This document shows, piece by piece, positions 1 to 5,503 of a stretch of DNA of 5,544 bases. The notes beneath the pieces are model-generated. The model worked only from the letters and a program-made list of their open reading frames with translations. It ran no database searches and was not told the DNA's origin. The stretch spans positions 1 through 5,544 of the forward strand of contig JALOTM010000099.1 of assembly GCA_025457905.1 (NCBI GenBank), read 5' to 3'. Source of the DNA: Methanomassiliicoccales archaeon (GTDB lineage Archaea; Thermoplasmatota; Thermoplasmata; Methanomassiliicoccales; UBA472). Position 1 is the stretch's first letter; each line of letters opens with the position of its first letter. Position numbers and translations under genes: made by a program.

Positions 1-212
1 AGAAACCGCTGCGCGATATTCAGCTTCACCGGGCTGGGCAAACCGAGGAACGGCGCAGCCAGCGCGAGCAGGAGCAGGCTCACGACGATGAGGCTTCCGA
101 CGAGCGAGAGCCGGTTTCGCCGAAGCTGCCGCCACACCCGTCCGAGCCGCTCGAGACCGCTGGGCGGCGGTGGGATGGGGATAGAATGCGCCTCAACCGA
201 TGCAGGTGTCAT
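1..212 (-). CDS. DppC/OppC-type ABC transporter permease, N-terminal part (runs off the left edge)
   Basis: This is the 5' part of an inner-membrane permease of a peptide/nickel-type ABC importer; 70 codons are visible before the window ends. The translation starts MTPASVEAHS, passes a proline-rich stretch (residues 11-18) and a basic segment (residues 21-34, with QLRRNRLSLVG), then enters a hydrophobic helix at about residues 36-55. That order, a cytoplasmic basic N-terminus followed by TM1 with an R-R-N-R-L-x-L-x-G signature, is the usual start of DppC/OppC proteins. It lies 27 bp downstream of the dppB-like stop, in normal dppB-dppC order. The ATG at 212 was chosen, but an in-frame GTG at 239, directly after the upstream stop, would add nine residues; no strong ribosome binding site decides between them. 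All seven arginines use CGN codons, unlike the genes right of position 900. The substrate cannot be told from this fragment. Confidence 0.8.
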   Translation of the reverse strand, partial: MTPASVEAHSIPIPPPPSGLERLGRVWRQLRRNRLSLVGSLIVVSLLLLALAAPFLGLPSPVKLNIAQRF

Positions 213-239
213 CCGGTCTTTCAGCGCCCGGCGCGCCAC

Positions 240-893
240 TTACCCGAAGCGGAGCCGGGGATCCAGGTACGTGTACAGCAGGTCCACGACCAGGTTGATC
301 AGAACGTACAGCACCGAGATATACAGGATCAGCCCCTGGATGACCGGGAGGTCCCGGTTGTACAGGGCGGTGATCACGAGCTGCCCTACTCCCGGCAGGA
401 CAAAGAGCGTCTCGATCACGGCGCTCCCGCCGAGGAGAATCCCCATATTGATGCCCATGACCGTCACGGCCGGGATGAGCGCGTTGCGCAGTGCGTGCCG
501 GAACAGGACGACGCGTTCGCGCAATCCCTTGGCCCGCGCGGTCCGGATGTACTCTTGCCCCAGGATCTCCAGGACGCTGCTCCGGACCAGGCGCGCCAAG
601 AGGGCCGTGAGATACGTGCCCAAGGCGCAGCTGGGCAGGATGAGAAAGCGCAACCCGCTCCACACGTCGGTGACGACGGAGGTGTATCCCACGACGGGCA
701 GCAGGTTCAGTTTCAGCGAGAAGAGGATGATCAACATGAGGCCGAGCCAGAAACTGGGCATGGAGAGGCTGACAAGGGTCAGGACGCGCGCCGCGTGATC
801 CACCCAGGAATTGCGGTAGACCGCCGATAGCAACCCGGCCGGAACGCCGATGAGGACGGAGATCAGGAGCGACAGGCACACCACGGACATAGT
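240..893 (-). CDS. DppB/OppB-type ABC transporter permease, N-terminus missing at the junction
   Basis: This is the C-terminal ~217 residues of a binding-protein-dependent transport permease, which would form the transmembrane channel together with the DppC-like partner. Homology begins around TMSVVCLSLLISVLIGVPAG, which matches the second membrane helix of the DppB family. Several further hydrophobic helices follow. The cytoplasmic loop EYIRTARAKGL (near positions 515-555) is the classic EAA-type loop that contacts the ATPase. The protein ends DLLYTYLDPRLRFG, as DppB proteins do. Family members are usually ~300-340 residues, so roughly the first 95, including TM1 and the start of the periplasmic region, are absent. 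The reading frame stays open as far as an ATG at 1016, but the added residues are antisense to the DNA polymerase and look nothing like a permease N-terminus. All 14 arginines use CGN codons. The stop is TAA at 240-242. Confidence 0.85.
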   Translation of the reverse strand, partial: TMSVVCLSLLISVLIGVPAGLLSAVYRNSWVDHAARVLTLVSLSMPSFWLGLMLIILFSLKLNLLPVVGYTSVVTDVWSGLRFLILPSCALGTYLTALLARLVRSSVLEILGQEYIRTARAKGLRERVVLFRHALRNALIPAVTVMGINMGILLGGSAVIETLFVLPGVGQLVITALYNRDLPVIQGLILYISVLYVLINLVVDLLYTYLDPRLRFG

Positions 894-925
894 CCTTGAG
901 ATGGAGAGGAGAGATGGGGGGCCCT
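885..925. other. Chimeric junction between permease DNA and archaeal DNA
   Basis: On the minus strand, permease homology stops close to 893. On the plus strand, convincing polymerase sequence starts close to 901 and is clear by the exonuclease I motif at about 960-990. Both genes lack their N-terminal parts, and both missing parts would have to lie across this point. The first AGG arginine codon in the permease frame is at 894-896, just where its similarity ends. No inverted repeat, target duplication, integrase or tRNA is visible at the join. The exact base cannot be fixed by eye. A chimeric contig is the likeliest cause; genuine rearrangement with loss of both genes is possible. Confidence 0.8.
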
Positions 926-2943
926 CGTTCGAGAACATAGAGGCCTTCAGCCCACAGCTGAAGATACTGGCCTTCGATGTGGAGAACTCCATCACCGACG
1001 GCCATCTGTACACCATCTGCTATTTCGTGAAGGAGGGCGAGACCCTGCGCGCCGGGGACCCCATCTGGGGCACGGAGCGGGAGATCATCGAGCAGTTCAC
1101 CCGGGCCATCCAGAAGGAGGACCCCGATGTCATCACCGGCTACAACATCGATGGCTACGACATCCCCACGATCCAGGAGAGGGCAATGAAGGTGGGCATC
1201 CGCTCGTTGCAGTGGGGGCGGGACATGTCCGAGCCCCGGCAGGTGTACCAGAAGTTCTGGCGCTTGAACGGGAGGCTAGTCGCGGACGCCTGGTGGGCAG
1301 TCAAGACCGACCTCAAGCCCAAGCAGGAGACCCTCAACGCGGTGGCCAAGCAGCTGCTTGGGGAGGGCAAGCTGGAGGTGGACCTGGGCATGCGGGTGGG
1401 CGCGGACTACGACCCTCGCAAGATCGACAAGGAGTGGCAGAGCAACCGCGAGCGCATACTGGCATATTGCACCCGTGATGCGGAGCTCTCCCTGCGCGTG
1501 CTCGACAAGATTGGAACCTTGCGACGCACCATGGACATGGCCACGGTCACCAAGCTGCCCCTCGATGATGTGCTCAACATCGGGTCCTCCTTCCTCATCG
1601 ATTCCATCCTCATCCGCGCCGCGGACCGCGCTGTCCCCAGGGTGGGGGTGCCCATGACCGGCTCCTTCGATGACGTGGAGGCCATCGAGGGCGGCTACGT
1701 CCACGAGATCAGGGCCGGCCTCTACCACTGGGTATGCGTGCTGGACTTCAAGTCCATGTACCCCTCGCTCATCATCGCCAAGAACATATGCTTCACCACC
1801 CTGGACCCCAAGGGCGAGGTCGAGTCCCCCACCGGGGTCCGGTTCCTCTCCAAGCGCCAGCGCCCGGGGCTGCTGCCGACCATCCTGCAGAACCTCATGA
1901 GGGAGAGGGACGAGACCAAGCGCCGCATGCGCGAGGCCAAGAGCCCCGAGGAGCACCGCTACTACGATGGCCTCCAGCAGGCCATCAAGATCCTCATGAA
2001 CGCCTTCTACGGCGTCTTCGCGTCCTCCTTCTACCGCTTCACGGACCGGGCCATCGGATCGAGCATAACCGCCTTCGCCCGGGAGACCACCAAGGGAATC
2101 ATCGGCGAGCTGGAGCGGGAGGGGCACGAGGTCATCTACTCCGACACCGACTCCGTCTTCGTCAAGAGCCCCCAGGCCAATCTGGACGGTGCGGTCAAGT
2201 TCGGCAAGGACCTGGCCGAGCGCTTCTCCCGCGAGGGCGGGCAGCTTGAGTTCGAGAAGGTCCTGGACCCGCTCTTCTCCCACGGGAAGAAGAAGAGGTA
2301 TGTGGGCAGGGTGGTCTGGCCCCGCCGGCTGGATGAGCTGCTCATCCGCGGTTACGAGACCAGGCGCACAGACTCCTTCGATCTGCAGACCGAGCTCCTG
2401 ACGGAGGTGTTCGAGAAGGTCCTGGACGAGAGGCCGGAAGAGGCAGTGAAGATAGCCCGAAGGCGCATCTCGGAGACCATGGAGGGTAAGGTCCCCATCG
2501 AGAAGCTGGTCATATCCAGGGGGGTGAAGAACTTCAACGAGTACGACGACCCGGACCGGCTGGCGCACGTGCAGGCCGCCAAGAAGCTCATGGCCTTGGG
2601 GTACGAGTTCGTCCCGGGAATGAAAGTGTCCTGGATCGTGACCAATTCGAAGCGCACCCCCCAGGAGGTGCAACCCTACGTCTCGGGGACCTCCTTCGAG
2701 GGCGCCCCCGACTGGAAGTACTACGCCACCAGGCTGGCGCAGAGCGTGGCCCGCGCGACCGAGAACTTCGGCTGGACGGAGAAGGATCTGCTCATGGGCT
2801 CGCAGCAGGTGGACCTCTTCAACGGGGCATTCTCCGGGGATGAGGACACCATCGCCGGAGAGAAGGAGGGCAAGAGGCCAGTGCCGAAGAAGGAGGCTGC
2901 GAAGCGGACGGAGAAGAAGGTCAGCCTCCAGGACTTCATGTGA
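901..2943 (+). CDS. polB: Archaeal family B DNA polymerase, N-terminal domain missing
   Basis: This enzyme copies DNA from a primed template and proofreads with a 3'-5' exonuclease. Numbering from the ATG at 901 (680 residues), the exonuclease motifs are ExoI (D26 and E28 in LAFDVEN), ExoII (N82 to D87 in GYNIDGYD) and ExoIII (Y189 and D193 in YCTRD). The polymerase motifs are A (D282 in DFKSMYPS), B (K363, N367, Y370 and G371 in KILMNAFYG) and C (Y413, D415 and D417 in YSDTDS), followed by the thumb KKKRY at 463-467. All catalytic carboxylates are present. The last eight residues, KVSLQDFM, resemble a PIP box for binding PCNA, after a lysine-rich linker. Family members normally have about 130 residues before ExoI; only ~25 remain. 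The ATG at 901 is therefore the first plausible codon after the junction, not a true start. The frame is open back to 850, but those codons are antisense permease. The end overlaps the convergent DUF1801 gene by 8 bp. Confidence 0.93.
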   Translation: MERRDGGPSFENIEAFSPQLKILAFDVENSITDGHLYTICYFVKEGETLRAGDPIWGTEREIIEQFTRAIQKEDPDVITGYNIDGYDIPTIQERAMKVGIRSLQWGRDMSEPRQVYQKFWRLNGRLVADAWWAVKTDLKPKQETLNAVAKQLLGEGKLEVDLGMRVGADYDPRKIDKEWQSNRERILAYCTRDAELSLRVLDKIGTLRRTMDMATVTKLPLDDVLNIGSSFLIDSILIRAADRAVPRVGVPMTGSFDDVEAIEGGYVHEIRAGLYHWVCVLDFKSMYPSLIIAKNICFTTLDPKGEVESPTGVRFLSKRQRPGLLPTILQNLMRERDETKRRMREAKSPEEHRYYDGLQQAIKILMNAFYGVFASSFYRFTDRAIGSSITAFARETTKGIIGELEREGHEVIYSDTDSVFVKSPQANLDGAVKFGKDLAERFSREGGQLEFEKVLDPLFSHGKKKRYVGRVVWPRRLDELLIRGYETRRTDSFDLQTELLTEVFEKVLDERPEEAVKIARRRISETMEGKVPIEKLVISRGVKNFNEYDDPDRLAHVQAAKKLMALGYEFVPGMKVSWIVTNSKRTPQEVQPYVSGTSFEGAPDWKYYATRLAQSVARATENFGWTEKDLLMGSQQVDLFNGAFSGDEDTIAGEKEGKRPVPKKEAAKRTEKKVSLQDFM

Positions 2944-3334
2944 TCCTGGTCCGTCCCCCGCCCTTGGCCAGGGCAAGGTTCTCCTTGACCCTGAACTCCA
3001 CCATCCTCCTCACCAGGGCCAGGGGGAGGGGCCCGTCCAAGGGGAACTGCACGGCGCCCTTCGAACGCTTGTATTTGGAGAGCTCCCCTTCGAAGGCCTC
3101 CATGGCCGAGGGCGTGGGGTAGAACCCGATGTGGCGTTCGTAGGCGGCGAAGTGCACCAGGTTCCCGTGCAGCTTGAAGGTCGGCATGCCGTAGCTGATG
3201 GTCTCATCGGCCTCGGGCGCCGCCTCCCGGATCACCTTCCTGAGCGCTTCCAGCTTGGCCCGCACGTCCGTTGGGAATGATGCTATGTACTCATCGACCG
3301 GGCCGCTCTCCTGCCTCCTGGTCCTACCTCCCAT
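2936..3334 (-). CDS. DUF1801 / YdhG-like small protein
   Basis: This is a 132-residue soluble protein of the DUF1801 (YdhG-like) family, which has a frataxin-like alpha/beta fold; some bacterial members have been proposed as iron chaperones, but the function here is unknown. Typical family features are VDEYIASFP at residues 13-21, an amphipathic helix with LRKVIREAAPEADE (31-44), the signature ISYGMPTFKLHGNLVHFAAY (46-65), HIGFYPTP (68-75) and the C-terminal segment with KGAVQFPLDGPLP (92-104). The length is normal for the family. The ATG at 3334 begins a short basic leader (GRTRRQ) before the domain. A possible ribosome binding site, AAAGGAG, lies about 14 bases upstream, which is rather far. 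Eight of thirteen arginines are AGG, matching the archaeal side of the window. It converges on the polymerase gene, with the two stop codons overlapping by 8 bp. Confidence 0.85.
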   Translation of the reverse strand: MGGRTRRQESGPVDEYIASFPTDVRAKLEALRKVIREAAPEADETISYGMPTFKLHGNLVHFAAYERHIGFYPTPSAMEAFEGELSKYKRSKGAVQFPLDGPLPLALVRRMVEFRVKENLALAKGGGRTRIT

Positions 3335-3464
3335 GATCGCATCTACCGCTCCTTTGGTTCAATTCCCTTTCGGAGATGACGACGCCTCTACCGCAGATTC
3401 GTTCATGCGGGTCGAATCTGGCGGTCGACGGCCCGTCCGCATTGCCTGTCAGGGGCGTGCTCAT

Positions 3465-3480
3465 GAAAATGATTATATAG
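3465..3480 (+). promoter_or_regulatory. BRE/TATA promoter of rpl15e
   Basis: GAAAAT at 3465-3470 fits the archaeal TFB-recognition element (RNWAAW). It is followed two bases later by the TATA box TTATATAG at 3473-3480. This is a sharp AT-rich island in otherwise GC-rich DNA. The usual spacing of ~25 bases puts the transcription start at about 3500-3505, giving a leader of roughly 75-80 nt before the rpl15e ATG. Confidence 0.75.
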
Positions 3481-3499
3481 CCTCTCATGATTGGCAGAG

Positions 3500-3523
3500 G
3501 CGCTCTCCCTTAACGGAGGGCGC
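3500..3523 (+). promoter_or_regulatory. Hairpin at the expected 5' end of the rpl15e transcript
   Basis: GCGCTCTCC (3500-3508) can pair with GGAGGGCGC (3515-3523) across the loop CTTAAC, giving nine pairs including one G-U. It sits just at or after the predicted transcription start. It could be a 5' structural element of the leader, but whether the whole stem is transcribed depends on the exact start. Any regulatory role is inference. A second, short stem, CCGT-TACG-ACGG (3556-3567), lies just before the ribosome binding site. Confidence 0.35.
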
Positions 3524-3568
3524 GGAGTTGTGCCCCTAGCGGGTGAATCCGAAGACCGTTACGACGGC

Positions 3569-3575
3569 AAGGTGA
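3569..3575 (+). promoter_or_regulatory. Ribosome binding site of rpl15e
   Basis: AAGGTGA ends six bases before the ATG at 3582 and matches the archaeal Shine-Dalgarno core GGTGA. It supports the upstream ATG, and therefore the unusual N-terminal extension of the L15e protein, as the real start. Confidence 0.7.
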
Positions 3576-3581
3576 ATAGAG

Positions 3582-4229
3582 ATGACGACGCAAGAGAACC
3601 AGCCCGCCCCGGAAGAGGGCGAGGCCAAGAGGGCCCCTTCTGGCAAGGGGCTGTACCATCATATCGAGAAGGCCTGGCAGAACCCGGACAAGTCCTACGT
3701 TGGGGACCTGCTCTGGGAGAGGCTCATCCAGTGGAGGAAGGAGGAGAACTTCCTGCGCGTGGAGAGGCCTACCAGACTGGACCGCGCCCGGAAGCTCGGC
3801 TACAAGGCCAAGCAGGGCATCATCATCGTCCGTGGGCGCGTCCGCCGCGGTTCGCTACAGAAGCGCAAGATCCGCCGCGGCCGCCGCGCCAAGCGCAAGG
3901 GCACCAACAAGATCACCATGGAGAAGAGCCTGCAGCGCATCTGCGAGGAGCGCGCCGCCAAGCGCTACCCCAACATGGAGGTGCTCAACTCCTACTGGGT
4001 CGGTGACGATGGCAAGAACGTGTGGTACGAGGTCATCATGCTGGACAAGCACCACCCCGCCATCAGGAACGACCCTGTGTACGGCTGGATCGCCGAGCCG
4101 CAGCATACCGGCCGTGTCTACCGCGGCCTGACGAGCGCGGGGAAGCGCGGCCGCGGGCTGCACAACAAGGGCCGGGGCGCCGAGCGCGTCCGACCCTCCA
4201 TCAAGGCCCATGGACGGACTGGCAAGTGA
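3582..4229 (+). CDS. rpl15e: 50S ribosomal protein L15e
   Basis: This is a structural protein of the large ribosomal subunit, found in archaea and eukaryotes but not bacteria, so it is the best marker of the organism's domain. The 215-residue product has the family pattern throughout: GLYHHIEKAW (23-32), KSYVGDLLWERLIQWR (37-52), ERPTRLDRARKLGYKAKQG (61-79), the basic rRNA-binding stretch GRVRRGSLQKRKIRRGRRAK (85-104), YPNMEVLNSYWVGDDG and, near the end, the glycine/arginine-rich GLTSAGKRGRGLHNKGRG. Archaeal L15e is usually ~190-195 residues. The extra length is an N-terminal extension of about 20 residues rich in Q, E, P and A, supported by a well-placed ribosome binding site. A strong BRE/TATA promoter precedes the gene. 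The stop codon lies one base from the end of the convergent ThiI-like gene. Confidence 0.97.
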   Translation: MTTQENQPAPEEGEAKRAPSGKGLYHHIEKAWQNPDKSYVGDLLWERLIQWRKEENFLRVERPTRLDRARKLGYKAKQGIIIVRGRVRRGSLQKRKIRRGRRAKRKGTNKITMEKSLQRICEERAAKRYPNMEVLNSYWVGDDGKNVWYEVIMLDKHHPAIRNDPVYGWIAEPQHTGRVYRGLTSAGKRGRGLHNKGRGAERVRPSIKAHGRTGK

Positions 4230-4230
4230 G

Positions 4231-5025
4231 CTAGGCCGCCCCAATCCCTTCCAATCTCTTACTTATCTCATCTTCTCCCATGCCCACCAGAGGGAAGAAT
4301 GCCGGCACGGTCGCGTCCACGGACCTTATCGCCTCGAACTCCTGCAGGCTGTAGCCGAATACCAGGGCCAGGGCGCGGTTCTTGGAGACCGCCTCTGCCA
4401 TGTTCTCCCTGGCCATCACCTTCATCCCCGGGTCCCAGGCCCTCAGCAGCCTCACCCCGGGCGAGCCCTCCTCCCCCAGGGCGATGATGCGGCATCCCCG
4501 CTTCATGACGAGCCAGGCGGCCAAGGCGTCCCTCTCCCCCTCCACCAGGGCCACCACCTTCCCCTGGCTGCCCAGGGGTAGGCCTCCTGGGCCAGGCACA
4601 TAGGTCGAGAAGATGTAGGCCCTCCTCCCCCGTACCTCGACGAACACCTCCACATCGGGCGAGGTGAGGTCCACCCTCACCCCCTTCTCATGGTTGGCGA
4701 GGAAGATGGCCGAGCCCAGCTCCCGGCCCAGGTCCATGGAGGTGAAGGGATGCTCCCCAGTGCGTCTGGCCCTCACTGCGAACCCCTCCCCTCCCTTGAA
4801 GAGGGGCAGGGAGAAGGCGGAGATGGCGAGCTTCATCTCCTCCATCCCGCTGGCGCAGCTCACGGTCGGCGAAACCGAGGCCACGCCGTCCGTGGTCACC
4901 AAGCCCTCCACCCCAGCGGCGGCCAGGGCGGTCATCATGTTGTCCACCAGGATGGACTCGAAGCGTTTTCGCACCGCCCGGCTCTTCAGCCCCATCTCCG
5001 CATAGCGCACCAGCACCAGGTCCAT
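4231..5025 (-). CDS. ThiI-like THUMP-domain protein with a degenerate PP-loop
   Basis: This is a 264-residue relative of ThiI, the tRNA 4-thiouridine/thiazole sulfurtransferase. Residues 1-60 match the N-terminal ferredoxin-like domain (LVRYAEMGLKSRAVRKRFES). Residues ~61-143 form the THUMP RNA-binding domain (SMDLGRELGSAI, VRVDLTSPDVEVFVEVRGRRAY). GPGGLPLGSQGKVVAL (145-160) is the ThiI linker into the PP-loop domain. Where ThiI has SGGIDSPVAAW, this protein has EGERDALAAW: the ATP-binding loop is destroyed and shortened by one residue. The remaining C-terminal part is compressed but still recognisable (ALVFGYSL, VPAFFPLVGM). Only C57 and C178 are present, so the usual catalytic cysteine region seems absent. 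ThiI proteins without a rhodanese domain are typically ~380-400 residues. It probably binds tRNA without thiolating it. The ATG at 5025 has GGTGA four bases upstream and lies 28 bp after the upstream gene, suggesting an operon. Confidence 0.85.
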   Translation of the reverse strand: MDLVLVRYAEMGLKSRAVRKRFESILVDNMMTALAAAGVEGLVTTDGVASVSPTVSCASGMEEMKLAISAFSLPLFKGGEGFAVRARRTGEHPFTSMDLGRELGSAIFLANHEKGVRVDLTSPDVEVFVEVRGRRAYIFSTYVPGPGGLPLGSQGKVVALVEGERDALAAWLVMKRGCRIIALGEEGSPGVRLLRAWDPGMKVMARENMAEAVSKNRALALVFGYSLQEFEAIRSVDATVPAFFPLVGMGEDEISKRLEGIGAA

Positions 5026-5053
5026 GGCATCACCGGGCGGATTACAGGGCCCA

Positions 5054-5410
5054 TCACTTCTTCTTGGTCGCCTTCTTGGCAGGTTTCTTAGCGGCCTTCT
5101 TGGGGGCCTTGGGGGCCGGTTTGGCCTCCACTGGCTCGCAGGAGAGCTCCATGATCTCGTCCACCAGCTCCGTGACCTCGCCGTCGTGCATGTCCTCGAC
5201 GAAGTCCATGAGGAAGGTGTTGACCAGGCGCTGCACCGTGACCACGTCGTAAAGGGTCATTCCCTCAGGGAACGTCTCGTCCAGCAGCTTGGAGAACCCC
5301 TCCACCACCGCGAACATGCATCGCTCCTCGTCGGTGAGGTCCTCCATCATCTTCTCGAGGTCAGGCACATCCTCCAGCTTGGGGGTCTCCGCGCTCTTCT
5401 TCTTGGCCAT
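5054..5410 (-). CDS. Hypothetical acidic helical protein with Lys/Ala/Pro-rich C-terminal tail
   Basis: I do not recognise this 118-residue protein. It starts with a short basic MAKKK, then has an acidic, probably helical body (residues ~11-92) with stretches such as LEKMMEDLTDEER, FSKLLDETFPEG and LVNTFLMDFVEDM. The last 23 residues (96-118) consist only of A, K, P and T, with 11 lysines, resembling the tails of histone H1 or bacterial H1-like proteins. The acid body and basic tail give a strongly bipolar charge; the tail could contact nucleic acid or ribosomes, but that is inference. No signal peptide or membrane segment is seen. It is the first gene of a probable two-gene operon with the ThiI-like gene 28 bp downstream. 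Its own ATG has no Shine-Dalgarno sequence and lies close to the predicted transcription start, so translation is probably leaderless. Confidence 0.8.
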   Translation of the reverse strand: MAKKKSAETPKLEDVPDLEKMMEDLTDEERCMFAVVEGFSKLLDETFPEGMTLYDVVTVQRLVNTFLMDFVEDMHDGEVTELVDEIMELSCEPVEAKPAPKAPKKAAKKPAKKATKKK

Positions 5411-5438
5411 GGGAATCCGACACTCTATGTGCCTGCGG

Positions 5439-5446
5439 TATATTTA
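5439..5446 (-). promoter_or_regulatory. TATA box for the hypothetical / ThiI-like operon
   Basis: Read on the minus strand, TAAATATA lies at 5446 to 5439 in GC-rich surroundings. Its centre is about 33 bases before the ATG at 5410, so transcription should start around 5417, leaving a leader of only a few bases. The absence of any GGAGG/GGTGA sequence before that ATG agrees with a leaderless mRNA. Confidence 0.6.
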
Positions 5447-5494
5447 CGTGCGGGTGACCGGGGGAGGACGGCCGCGGGCTTTCTCGGGGAACGA

Positions 5495-5503
5495 TTATCT
5501 ATA
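5495..5503 (+). promoter_or_regulatory. Possible TATA box of a rightward gene
   Basis: TTATCTATA sits in a GC-rich region, about 26 bases before an ATG at 5525. It shares the core GATTAT-TATA-like shape with the rpl15e promoter (GATTATATAG). The spacing is what a leaderless archaeal gene would show. Confidence 0.45.

Larger units (their letters stand above)
3335..3581. other. Divergent intergenic region between the DUF1801 gene and rpl15e
   Basis: These 247 bp separate two divergently transcribed genes. The right half holds a well-formed archaeal promoter, a hairpin near the predicted transcription start and a ribosome binding site for rpl15e. No equally clear TATA box was found for the leftward DUF1801 gene. 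I see no RNA gene or convincing small ORF here; the open frame that crosses it on the plus strand starts antisense to the DUF1801 gene and has no family resemblance. Confidence 0.6.

Noticed and set aside
88..830. Two long plus-strand frames (236 and 214 codons) over the permease genes
   Set aside because: Both are arginine/proline/glutamine-rich antisense readings; the minus strand shows a clear DppB-type membrane protein.
850..900. ATG at 850 as the polymerase start
   Set aside because: The 17 codons before 901 lie mostly in permease DNA read on the wrong strand, and no ribosome binding site or promoter is present.
894..1016. Extending the DppB-like gene to its open-frame ATG at 1016
   Set aside because: These codons are antisense to conserved polymerase residues, including the ExoI region, and do not resemble a permease N-terminus.
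1276..2976. 566-codon open frame on the minus strand across the DNA polymerase
   Set aside because: It is a shadow frame caused by high GC at third codon positions. Its translation is low-complexity L/G/H/V-rich with no family resemblance, while the plus strand has all polymerase motifs.
3198..3539. 113-codon plus-strand frame across the intergenic region
   Set aside because: It begins antisense to the DUF1801 gene, runs through the rpl15e promoter and shows no conserved motif.
4246..4280. Pyrimidine-rich stretch after rpl15e as a terminator
   Set aside because: It lacks a real run of T residues and lies in the coding region of the opposing gene, so terminator function is not supported.
5056..5125. 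Repetitive CTTCTT/GGCCTTC-like sequence as a tandem repeat element
   Set aside because: It is explained by Lys/Ala codons of the protein tail; there is no regular repeat unit or spacer pattern as in a CRISPR array.
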